A stretch of 64,000 bases of DNA, taken from assembly GCF_039655775.1 (NCBI RefSeq), contig NZ_JBBYXJ010000001.1, positions 2,069,501-2,133,500 on the forward strand, read 5' to 3'. The DNA comes from Iodidimonas sp. SYSU 1G8. GTDB taxonomy: Bacteria; Pseudomonadota; Alphaproteobacteria; SMXS01. The notes beneath the pieces were generated by a model. It did not search any database and had not been told where the DNA came from. It was given only the letters and a program-made list of their open reading frames with translations. Made by a program: the position numbers and the translations under genes. Positions 26,142 through 34,131 of this stretch are shown piece after piece (within the stretch, counting starts at the first letter, position 1; each line of letters starts with the position of its first letter).

Positions 26142-27761
26142 ATGGAACGATCGGCGGGGTACGAGGGGAGTTACGATTACATCATCGTCGGCGCCGGATC
26201 GGCCGGCTGCGTGCTGGCCAACCGGCTGTCCGCCGACCCGTCGAAGAAGGTGCTGCTGCTGGAAGCGGGCGGGACCGCCGACTATCATTGGGTGAACGTG
26301 CCCATCGGCTATCTGTTCTGCATGGGCAACCCGCGCACAGACTGGCTGATGAAGACTGAATCCGAGCCTGGTCTCAACGGGCGCGCGCTGGATTATCCGC
26401 GCGGCAAGGTGCTGGGCGGCTGCTCGTCCATCAACGGCATGATCTACATGCGCGGCCAGGCGGCCGATTACGATGGCTGGCGTCAGCAGGGCAATAGCGG
26501 CTGGGGCTGGGACGACGTTCTGCCCTATTTCATGAAATCCGAGGATCATCACGGCGGCAACAACGACCTGCATGGCCAGGGCGGAGAATGGCGGGTCGAG
26601 CGGCAGCGAATTTCCTGGCCGATCCTGGACGCGTTTCGCGAGGCTGCGGAAGAACTGGGCATTCCGCGCACCGACGATTTCAACAAAGGCACCAACGAGG
26701 GCTCGGGCTATTTCGAGGTCAACCAGCGGCGCGGCGTCCGCTGGCACACGGCGAAGGCTTTTCTGGACCCGGTGCGACAGCGCCCGAACCTGCGGGTGCT
26801 GACCGGCGCGGAGACGGAAGCGCTGGTCACCGAGGGCCGGACGGTCAAGGGCGTGCGGTTCCGGCATGGCGGCGGCATTTTCGAGGCCCAGGCGAGTGGC
26901 GAGGTAGTGCTGTCGGCGGGCGCGGTGAACTCGCCCAAGATCATGGAACTGTCCGGCATCGGGCCCGGCGCGATCCTCAACCATCTCGGCATTCCGGTTC
27001 TGCACGATCTGAAGGGCGTCGGCGAGAATCTGCAGGATCATTTGCAGGTGCGCACCGTCTACCGCATCGCCAACGCCGTGACCCTGAACCAGCGCGCCGG
27101 CAGCCTGTTCGGCAAGGCGATGCTGGGGCTGGAATATCTCGTGAACCGGTCGGGCCCGCTGTCCATGGCGCCCAGCCAGCTCGGCATCTTCGCCCGCAGC
27201 GACGCGCGACTGGAGACGCCCGACCTGGAGTACCACGTCCAGCCGCTCAGCACCGACAAGCTGGGCCAGCCGCTGCACCCCTTCCCGGCCGTGACCGCCT
27301 CGGTCTGCAATCTGCGTCCGGACAGCCGCGGCACGATCCATGTGCGCAGCGCCGACCCGCGCCAGCCGCCGGCGATCCGCCCCAATTATCTGTCGACGGA
27401 AAGCGACCGGATGGTCGCCCTCAGGTCGATCCGCCTGACGCGGCAATTGATGGCCACGCGCGCCATCGCGAAATTTCAGCCGGAGGAATATCTGCCCGGT
27501 CCGGGTGTCACGTCCGACGAGGACCTGCTGGCCCGCATCGGCGATATCTCCACCACCATCTTCCACCCCGTCGGCACCGCCCGGATGGGCCGGGACGAGG
27601 GCGCCGTGGTCGATGAGAGGCTGCGGGTCCATGGCCTGACCGGCCTGCGCGTGGTCGATGCCTCGGTGATGCCCACCATCGTCTCGGGCAACACCAATTC
27701 GCCGGTCATCATGATCGCCGAAAAGGCCGCCGACATGATGATCGAGGACGCTCGGCGCTAG
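26142..27761 (+). CDS. GMC-family FAD-dependent oxidoreductase (choline dehydrogenase-like)
   Basis: 539 residues. It has the FAD-binding start YIIVGAGSAGCVLANRL with LLLEAGG, the GMC signatures YPRGKVLGGCSSINGM and LSAGAVNSPKIMELSGIG, and the active-site loop IFHPVGTARMG followed by VDASVMPTIVSGNTN. Members oxidise primary or secondary alcohols (choline, long-chain or terpenoid alcohols) and pass electrons to quinone or oxygen. There are no bet genes nearby, so betaine synthesis is not supported. AGGAGA lies seven bases before the start. It ends two bases from the convergent kinase gene. The nearby oxygenases make an alcohol from a catabolic pathway a plausible substrate (inference). Confidence 0.93.
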   Translation: MERSAGYEGSYDYIIVGAGSAGCVLANRLSADPSKKVLLLEAGGTADYHWVNVPIGYLFCMGNPRTDWLMKTESEPGLNGRALDYPRGKVLGGCSSINGMIYMRGQAADYDGWRQQGNSGWGWDDVLPYFMKSEDHHGGNNDLHGQGGEWRVERQRISWPILDAFREAAEELGIPRTDDFNKGTNEGSGYFEVNQRRGVRWHTAKAFLDPVRQRPNLRVLTGAETEALVTEGRTVKGVRFRHGGGIFEAQASGEVVLSAGAVNSPKIMELSGIGPGAILNHLGIPVLHDLKGVGENLQDHLQVRTVYRIANAVTLNQRAGSLFGKAMLGLEYLVNRSGPLSMAPSQLGIFARSDARLETPDLEYHVQPLSTDKLGQPLHPFPAVTASVCNLRPDSRGTIHVRSADPRQPPAIRPNYLSTESDRMVALRSIRLTRQLMATRAIAKFQPEEYLPGPGVTSDEDLLARIGDISTTIFHPVGTARMGRDEGAVVDERLRVHGLTGLRVVDASVMPTIVSGNTNSPVIMIAEKAADMMIEDARR

Positions 27762-27763
27762 GC

Positions 27764-29947
27764 TCAAGCCCCGGTGTCGAGCGCCTCGCGAATCTTCAGT
27801 GCGAGGGGCTCGCGCGGGAACGGTTTCGTGAGCAGGATGACCCCCGGGTCCAGCCGGCCGTGGTGAATGACCGTGTTGTCGGTGTAGCCCGACATGAAGA
27901 GTGTTCGGCATCGGGGGACCCGGGCCTTGACCGCCCGCGATACGTCCGGCCCGCTCAATCCCATGGGCAACACCACATCGGCGAGCAGCAGATCAGGCTC
28001 CAGTCCCGTCTCGATCAGGCGCAACGCCTCGGGTCCATCGGACGCCACATGGACCTTGTAGCCGAAACGCAGCAGGCTCCGATGGACGCTGGCGCGCACA
28101 TCGGGATCGTCCTCAAGCAGGAGAATGGTTTCGCCGCGCGCGCGGGGCACCGTGACCGCGGGCTCGCGCGCGACCGTTGCCATCGGCAGGGCGGTGCGGG
28201 GAAAGAAAAGGGTCACCGTGGTGCCCGCGCCCTCGCTGCTCTCAATGGTGACGTGCCCACCCGACTGCTTGACGAAACCATAGACCATGCTGAGGCCAAG
28301 CCCGCTGCCCTTGCCAACGGGTTTGGTGGTAAAGAAGGGATCGAAGGCTCGCTCCCTGACCGAAGCGGTCATCCCTTCACCCGTATCCGTGACCGCGATG
28401 GTCGCGTAGTCCCCGGCCTGAACCTCCTTCTGGCGTTCCGCATAGGCCTGATCGAGGCTCACATTGCCGGTCTTGATGCTCAGCAGACCGCCTCCTGGCA
28501 TGGCGTCACGCGCGTTGACCGCCAGGTTGACCATGGCATTGGCAAGCTGACCGGGATCGATCTCCACCGGCCACAGGTCCTCCGCAAGATCGGTCGTCAC
28601 CTCGACGCTCCGCTCGAGCGTCCGGCCGAGAAGGCGCATGGTATCGCGAACCACGTCGTTGACGTTGGTGACCTTGGGCTGGAGTGGCTGCTTGCGTGAG
28701 AACGCCAGCAACCGGTCGGTCAGCTCGGCACCGCGCGCGATGGCGCGCTGGGCCGCCTTCATCGCCGCCGTGGCCTCCGGATCACCGGCCACCCGTTCCG
28801 CCACGACCTCCAGATTCATCTGCATGGCCATCAGCATGTTGTTGAAATCATGGGCCACGCCGCCGGTCAGTTGCCCCAGCGTCTCCATCTTCTGGACCTG
28901 CCGCATGCTCTCCTCCGCCGCCTTGCGGGCGGTGATATCCTGAATGCTGGCGATGAAGCTGCTGCGCCCCTCCATGGACATGCGGCTGACACCCAGTTCG
29001 AGGGGGAATATGTCGCCGTTCTTGCGCACGCCGCTCATCTCGCGGCCCGGCTGGCCAAGCACGTGGCTCTCGCCGGTCCGAAGATAACGGGCGATATGGG
29101 CGTCATGAGCCGCGCGCTCCGGCCCGGGCATGAGCAGGCCGACATTGCGGCCGACCACCTCGTCCCGCGCATACCCGAAAATCCGCTCGGCCTCGGGATT
29201 GAAGGATTCGATGATGCCCCGGTCGTTGATCGTGACCAGCCCCACCGCCGCCGCTTCCATGATCTGGCGCGTCCGGTCCTGCAGGCGCTCCAGTGCATTC
29301 ACATGCCGGTTCTGGCGGCGGCGGCCCACGGCGAAGATCAGCGCGATGGCAATGAACAGCAGGGAGATGCCGCTTCCGGTCCAGCGATAGGCCGCGACAT
29401 GCCCCATCCAGACACGCGCATCCACATCGATGCCGAGCACCGCGACGATCTTGCCGGTCGACGGGTCCCGGATCGGCGCCTCGCCGCTCACCCAGACGCC
29501 CCATTGATCGGCCGACGGCGGCTCGATGTAGGGCAGGCCGCTTTTCAAGACCGCGTCGAAACCCTGGACATTGCCGTCATAGACCTGGCCAGGCGGAGAG
29601 TAATCCCTCGACCCCGGCGCCTCGCCATCGGCCAGAAAGCGCCATTGTCCATGATGGGGCGCGACGATGTAGACGAAACGGGCATCGCTTATGGCGCGGC
29701 GTACCTTGCCGAGCGCGCTCCGGACGGCGTCGAACCGTTCGGTCCCGACATAATCGGCCGGACGGGTGGTCCGCGCCAGCGCCGCCACATCCGCCGCGTC
29801 GATCGCCGCGGCCACGGTCAGGGCGAGGTCGCCAAGCCGCCGCTGCTCGATCCGCTGGCCATAATGGCCCATGGCCAGAACGAGGGTGGCGCTGATGGCC
29901 AGGATCATGCCGCCGAACGCCAGTTCCCATTTTGATACGCGACTCAT
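27764..29947 (-). CDS. membrane hybrid histidine kinase (Cache-like sensor, PAS, HisKA, HATPase, REC)
   Basis: 727 residues. Transmembrane helices at about 8-28 and 186-206 flank a periplasmic region (about 30-185) whose RFVYIVAPHHGQWRFL and AVLGIDVDARVWMG fit a Cache-type sensor. A PAS domain follows (LVTINDRGIIESFNPEAE), then the kinase core GGVAHDFNNMLMAMQ, DTGEGM and GSGLGLSMVYGF, then a receiver with DLLLADVVLPMG. The ATG at 29947 is preferred over a TTG one codon upstream. It is monocistronic and convergent with the GMC gene. The ligand is unknown. Confidence 0.92.
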   Translation of the reverse strand: MSRVSKWELAFGGMILAISATLVLAMGHYGQRIEQRRLGDLALTVAAAIDAADVAALARTTRPADYVGTERFDAVRSALGKVRRAISDARFVYIVAPHHGQWRFLADGEAPGSRDYSPPGQVYDGNVQGFDAVLKSGLPYIEPPSADQWGVWVSGEAPIRDPSTGKIVAVLGIDVDARVWMGHVAAYRWTGSGISLLFIAIALIFAVGRRRQNRHVNALERLQDRTRQIMEAAAVGLVTINDRGIIESFNPEAERIFGYARDEVVGRNVGLLMPGPERAAHDAHIARYLRTGESHVLGQPGREMSGVRKNGDIFPLELGVSRMSMEGRSSFIASIQDITARKAAEESMRQVQKMETLGQLTGGVAHDFNNMLMAMQMNLEVVAERVAGDPEATAAMKAAQRAIARGAELTDRLLAFSRKQPLQPKVTNVNDVVRDTMRLLGRTLERSVEVTTDLAEDLWPVEIDPGQLANAMVNLAVNARDAMPGGGLLSIKTGNVSLDQAYAERQKEVQAGDYATIAVTDTGEGMTASVRERAFDPFFTTKPVGKGSGLGLSMVYGFVKQSGGHVTIESSEGAGTTVTLFFPRTALPMATVAREPAVTVPRARGETILLLEDDPDVRASVHRSLLRFGYKVHVASDGPEALRLIETGLEPDLLLADVVLPMGLSGPDVSRAVKARVPRCRTLFMSGYTDNTVIHHGRLDPGVILLTKPFPREPLALKIREALDTGA

Positions 29948-30140
29948 CAAGGCTTCTGTCGATCCGTCATTCAGGGCGATCCAGCATATGCCGAAGAGAA
30001 CGCCTCCGGACCCTGCGGGCGTTTCACGATCACGTGAGCCCCGGTCGCCAAGCCCCGCATGGTGTCAGAGCACCGAAAAAGCGGAACCGCGGCGACTCCC
30101 GTCACGTTAGCGGACCGATACGCCATGAAAGGAAATGATC

Positions 30141-30215
30141 GTGAACAACATCATCTATATCGTCGGGCTGGTCGTCGTTGTGATCGCGGTGCTGTCGTTC
30201 TTCGGGTTGCGCTGA
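30141..30215 (+). CDS. 24-residue single-helix membrane peptide
   Basis: This short frame encodes MNNIIYIVGLVVVVIAVLSF and ends FGLR. It is one hydrophobic helix with an Asn-rich start and an Arg end, a shape seen in conserved tiny membrane proteins of proteobacteria. I prefer the GTG at 30141, with AAAGGAA six bases upstream; an ATG at 30135 is the alternative and adds two residues. It stands alone between two signalling genes. Function unknown; location probably the inner membrane. Confidence 0.62.
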   Translation: MNNIIYIVGLVVVVIAVLSFFGLR

Positions 30216-30298
30216 CAGGCACGGGCGCGGCGGTCATGCCTCTCTCGCGACCGGTGTGACGCTAGGCCTACATTATAGCGCAAATATGACCGGGACCG

Positions 30299-30706
30299 TC
30301 AGCAGGGTCGGGTCGGCGCCAGCATGGTCGACATCATGGCCAGGACCTCTGCAAGCCGATAGGGCTTGAGGAGAACTTCAAGCCCATCGATGGCGCGCAT
30401 GTCGAGCGGTCGGCCCGTCGTGAGGACGATGGGCAGGCCGGGGCGATGGGCGGTGATCCAGTGCGCCAAGCCGACGCCGTCGACCCCGCCGGGCATCTCG
30501 ATGTCGGACAGAACGAAGTCGATCTCGGTGCCCGCCTCCAGCACTTCCACGGCCTTGGCGCCGGTTTCCGCTTCGAAAACGCTATGGCCTTTCAATCTGA
30601 GATAGGTCGAGATCGTCGTCAGCAGTGAATTGTCGTCGTCCACGAGCAGGATGGACATGGGCATTGCACTGGTGCCGCGATCAGTATCCATCAAAGTCCG
30701 CCCCAT
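30299..30706 (-). CDS. single-domain response regulator
   Basis: 135 residues, receiver only. ILLVDDDNSLLTT carries the acidic residues, DFVLSDIEMPGGVDG the phospho-acceptor Asp, IVLTTGRPLD the switch Thr and VLLKPYRLAEVL the conserved Lys-Pro. There is no output domain. GAGGAGGG stands four bases before the ATG at 30706; later ATGs also exist but lack such a site. It resembles the C-terminal receivers of hybrid kinases, so it may be a shuttle or phosphate sink for one of the three hybrid kinases in this window (inference). Confidence 0.92.
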   Translation of the reverse strand: MGRTLMDTDRGTSAMPMSILLVDDDNSLLTTISTYLRLKGHSVFEAETGAKAVEVLEAGTEIDFVLSDIEMPGGVDGVGLAHWITAHRPGLPIVLTTGRPLDMRAIDGLEVLLKPYRLAEVLAMMSTMLAPTRPC

Positions 30707-30920
30707 TCGCCCTCCTCACCCCGCCCATAAAATCTTAATCAGAGACTACAACCTAAAGTTGCTCATGCGTACCCAAAATGGGCAGACGGCGATAAAGCAC
30801 CGTCGCTGATTTTTTGAAGATTATCACAGCGTCCCCGCGCTATGGTAAGCCGACGTCACCGGCATGCCGGTCACGATCTGTCACAGAGCCGGCAAGGCCG
30901 AAACCAACGGGGAGGATGAA

Positions 30921-31325
30921 ATGCTGCAGGGTGACTATCTTTGGGTGGCGCTGGTCAGCGCCGTGAGCGTGCTGGTCTATTACCTGACCTTGCTCAATGC
31001 CGGTCTCGCGCGGGTCAAATTCAAGGTTCCCGCCCCCTCCCACGACGGCCCCGAGGATTACGTCCGGCGTGTCCGCGCTCATCAGAACACGGTAGAGCAT
31101 CTGGTGATGTTCCTGCCGTCCATGTGGACGTTCGCCCTGCTGGTCTCACCGATCTGGGCGGCGGCGCTGGGCGCGATCTGGCCGATCGGACGCTTTTTCT
31201 ACATGCTCGGCTACAGCAAGGCGTCGAACCTGCGCAGGCCCGGGCTCTACATCACCATGCCGAGCATTTACATCTTCATCCTCGGCTCGATCATCGGCGC
31301 CATCTATCGCATCGTCCAAGGCTGA
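30921..31325 (+). CDS. MAPEG family membrane protein
   Basis: 134 residues with four hydrophobic segments. The family pattern appears as RVRAHQNTVEHLVMFLPSMW after the first helix and GRFFYMLGYSKASNLRRPG before the third. MAPEG proteins include microsomal glutathione transferases and eicosanoid enzymes; bacterial members are mostly uncharacterised and may act in glutathione-dependent detoxification. The start at 30921 has GGGGAGG six to nine bases upstream and gives the standard length. It converges on the ABC transporter ATPase gene, with 13 bases between stops. Confidence 0.9.
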   Translation: MLQGDYLWVALVSAVSVLVYYLTLLNAGLARVKFKVPAPSHDGPEDYVRRVRAHQNTVEHLVMFLPSMWTFALLVSPIWAAALGAIWPIGRFFYMLGYSKASNLRRPGLYITMPSIYIFILGSIIGAIYRIVQG

Positions 31326-31338
31326 CGGCCGCCCGGGA

Positions 31339-32430
31339 TCAGACTTTCTTGACCCGCAGGGTCAGCGTGCCGGTGCCGCCGATCACACGATAATCGACGC
31401 TTTCCGACATGTGCCGGATGAGGATGCCGCCCAGACCGTCATCCTCGCCATCCGGTTCAAGCGGATTGCCCGCCTCGGCGGCGCATTCGCAGGTGAGATC
31501 GAGCGCGCCGTTCTTCTCGGAATAGGCGATGGTCAGGTCCAGCGGATGCCGGTCGAGGCTGGGCGCGTAGAGCTGCAGCAGTTCCTCAACGAGCAGGAGC
31601 AGGTTGTGCCGCGCCTTGGCCGGCAGGATCTGCTTCTCGCCGAAGGCCTCGATCTCGGCGTTCATGGCATAGAGATCGTAGTAGGGCGAGGCGACGTGGC
31701 AGGTGTAGCTGCGGATGCGGTTGATGAAGGCGCGCGTCTTTTCCCGCTGCGGATCGTCGAAGATCTGCGCCGGCGTGCCCTGTTCGTAGATCAGGCCTTC
31801 GTCCATGTAGAAGACGCGCTTCGACACGTCGCGCGCGAAGTCCATCTCGTGCGTGACGATGATCAGCGTCATGCCTTCCTTGGCGAGGCGGCGGATGACC
31901 GACAGCACCTCGCTGACCATGGTCGGATCGAGCGCCGAGGTCGGCTCGTCGAACAGGATGATCTCCGGCTCCATGGCGAGGCAGCGGGCGATGGCGACCC
32001 GCTGCTTCTGGCCACCTGACAATTCGTCTGGAAAACTGTCGACCTTCTCGGCCAGGCCGACGAGGCGCAGCAGCTCGAACGCCTTGCGCTCGGCGGTTGC
32101 CCGGTCCTGGCCCTTCAGCCGGATGGGCGCGATGGTCAGATTGTCGAGGACAGAGAGGTGGCTGAACAGGTTGAACGACTGGAACACCATGTTCATTTTC
32201 TGACGCACCCGCGCCACGTCGGCCTTCGGGTCGAGAATGTCCATCCCGCCGATCCGGATGGCGCCGCTGCTGGGCCGGTCGAGCAGATTGAGGCAGCGCA
32301 GGAACGTGCTCTTGCCGGTTCCGGATGGCCCGATGATCGAGACCACCTCGCCCTTTTCGATCCGGACGCTGATGTCGCTCAGCACGACGAGATCGCCGAA
32401 GCGCTTGGACAGCTTTTCGACCTCGATCAT
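31339..32430 (-). CDS. amino-acid-type ABC transporter ATPase fused to an anti-sigma-kinase-like domain
   Basis: 363 residues, about 120 more than GlnQ/ArtP-type ATPases. The ATPase has Walker A GPSGTGKST, the signature LSGGQKQRVAIARCLA, Walker B IILFDEPTSALDP and the switch His in VTHEMDFA. The extra C terminus (about 250-363) has NLLLLVEELLQLYAPSL, an AYSEKNGALDLTCEC strand and GGILIRHMSESVDY then TLTLRVKK. That order matches RsbW/SpoIIAB-like (HATPase_c_2) domains, whose usual end is GLxLIRxxxDxVEY. The start forms an ATGA overlap with the stop of the permease gene. Coupling of transport to a regulatory or ATP-sensing function is inferred. Confidence 0.9.
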   Translation of the reverse strand: MIEVEKLSKRFGDLVVLSDISVRIEKGEVVSIIGPSGTGKSTFLRCLNLLDRPSSGAIRIGGMDILDPKADVARVRQKMNMVFQSFNLFSHLSVLDNLTIAPIRLKGQDRATAERKAFELLRLVGLAEKVDSFPDELSGGQKQRVAIARCLAMEPEIILFDEPTSALDPTMVSEVLSVIRRLAKEGMTLIIVTHEMDFARDVSKRVFYMDEGLIYEQGTPAQIFDDPQREKTRAFINRIRSYTCHVASPYYDLYAMNAEIEAFGEKQILPAKARHNLLLLVEELLQLYAPSLDRHPLDLTIAYSEKNGALDLTCECAAEAGNPLEPDGEDDGLGGILIRHMSESVDYRVIGGTGTLTLRVKKV

Positions 32431-33935
32431 GCCCGGGCTCCCTTGCGGCGCTTGTATTTAGGATCGGTGGCCCGCTCCAGATAGCCGAGGAATTGCATCA
32501 GGCCCCAGGAAATCAGGAAGTAGAGGATGGCGACCATGACCAGCGGGAAGAACGCATCGAAGGTGCGGCTGCGGATGATGTCGCTGGCCTTGGTGAGGTC
32601 CTGCACGGCGATGTAGCCGACGATGGAGGTCATCTTGACCAGCGAGATGAACTCGCCCTTGTAGACCGGCAGAATGCGCCGGATCGTCTGCGGCAGCACG
32701 ATGTGATTGAAGGTCTGCACTTTCGTGAAGCCCATGGCGATGCCGGCTTCCGACTGGCCCTTGTCGACGCCTTCGATGCCGGTCCGGAAGATTTCGGACG
32801 AGTACGCGCCGAAGTTCATCCCGAACGCCACCACCGCGACCAGCAGCGGGCTGATGTTCACCGAGGCGAAGGCCACGTAATAGATCAGCATCAGCAGGAC
32901 CAGCACCGGCATGCCGCGCAGCACCGAGATGTAGATCTTGGCCGGCACGGACAGCAGCGCGCTGCGCGACATGCGCATGAAGCAGACCAGCGCGCCCAGC
33001 GCCGTGCCGAAGACCGTCGCCAGGATGGACAGCATCACGGTGACCTTCAGCCCGTCCCAGATCAGCAGATAGCGCTTCTCGTGAATGATGTTGCCGTGGA
33101 AACTGTCGGCGACGCGCTGGATGAACGAGCCGCCATGGGCCGGACCAGTTCCGCTGCTGGTCAGCACGACCTGACCGTTCAGGTAGTAGGAGTCGCTGAA
33201 GTCGACATATTTGCGCCGCTCGTCGGTGGCGCTCATGCCGGTGACGATCAGGTCGATCTTGCCGGACTGGAGCGCGGGGATCAGCGCCATGAACTTCATG
33301 TTGGAGAATACGATGGGCCGGCCCAGACGGACCGCGATCCGCCGCGCCAGTTCGCCGTCATAGCCGGTGATCCGCCCCGTCTCGTCGACGAAATTCACCG
33401 GTTCGCGTGTCGCGGCGACGCCGATACGCAAGGGATCGCCCTGCGCCGGCACGGCGATCTCGGGCTCCTCATAAGGACTGAGGTCTTCCTTGAACCAGCG
33501 CTTCTCCATCGACGCCAGCGTCCCGTCGGCCCGCAGATCGGCGATCAGGGCGTTGAGAACCGGCAGCAGCGGATCGTTCTTGCGCAGGGCGACGGACGAG
33601 TATTCCGGCTGCAGACGGCCGCCGATGATCTTGAACTCGGCGTTCTTCTTGGTCACCTGCAGCGCCGTGGAATAGGCGGTGACGATGGCGTCGAGCTGGC
33701 CGGATTTCACCGCGGCCACCGCATCCATGATGTCGTCGAACGATTTGAGCTCCGCGTCGGGGAAACGCTGCCGGGCGATGGTCTCGCCGGTGGAGCCGGT
33801 CATCACGCCGATGCTGGCGTCGCCCACGTCTTCCGGCGTGTTGATGACGCGTCGGTCATCGCCGCAACCGGCGAGCACCAGCGTGCAGACGAGAAGCACG
33901 CAGACCGCCGCAATCCGTCGCGCGATATGACCCAT
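32427..33935 (-). CDS. substrate-binding lipoprotein/permease fusion of an amino-acid-type ABC transporter (permuted binding domain)
   Basis: 502 residues. The signal peptide ends in lipobox LAGC (Cys24). Residues about 31-150 match the second half of an SBP_bac_3 domain (NTPEDVGDASIGVMTGSTGE, then VAAVKSGQLDAIV, then LIADLRADGTLASMEKRWF). Residues about 165-270 match the first half (LRIGVAATREPVNFVDETG, IPALQSGKIDLIVTGMSATD, YVDFSDSYYLNGQVVL). The halves are thus in swapped order. A HisM-type permease follows with YISVLRGMPVLVLLMLIYY and the EAA loop EAGIAMGFTKVQTFNHIVLP. The next gene is the ATPase, by ATGA overlap. It probably imports an amino acid; the substrate is unknown. Confidence 0.92.
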   Translation of the reverse strand: MGHIARRIAAVCVLLVCTLVLAGCGDDRRVINTPEDVGDASIGVMTGSTGETIARQRFPDAELKSFDDIMDAVAAVKSGQLDAIVTAYSTALQVTKKNAEFKIIGGRLQPEYSSVALRKNDPLLPVLNALIADLRADGTLASMEKRWFKEDLSPYEEPEIAVPAQGDPLRIGVAATREPVNFVDETGRITGYDGELARRIAVRLGRPIVFSNMKFMALIPALQSGKIDLIVTGMSATDERRKYVDFSDSYYLNGQVVLTSSGTGPAHGGSFIQRVADSFHGNIIHEKRYLLIWDGLKVTVMLSILATVFGTALGALVCFMRMSRSALLSVPAKIYISVLRGMPVLVLLMLIYYVAFASVNISPLLVAVVAFGMNFGAYSSEIFRTGIEGVDKGQSEAGIAMGFTKVQTFNHIVLPQTIRRILPVYKGEFISLVKMTSIVGYIAVQDLTKASDIIRSRTFDAFFPLVMVAILYFLISWGLMQFLGYLERATDPKYKRRKGARA

Positions 33936-34131
33936 GGTATCCGTGCCCCCAGCACTCGGCTCCGTCCGCAGCGGACTGTATCGGAAGCGCAACGGCGCTT
34001 TCAATGCGAGTCTTCATGTCACCGGGACACAAACCGGTTCCGGTCCGTTTGCCGCGCCACCAGGAATGGGGAAAAGACGTTCAAGCAGGCCTATTTCATT
34101 CCATATTGGCGTCAGGGAGTCACGGCAGGGT

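Noticed and set aside
26142-27761. betA (choline dehydrogenase) assignment
   Set aside because: The family fits, but there is no betB, betI or betT context and GMC substrates vary widely; kept at family level.
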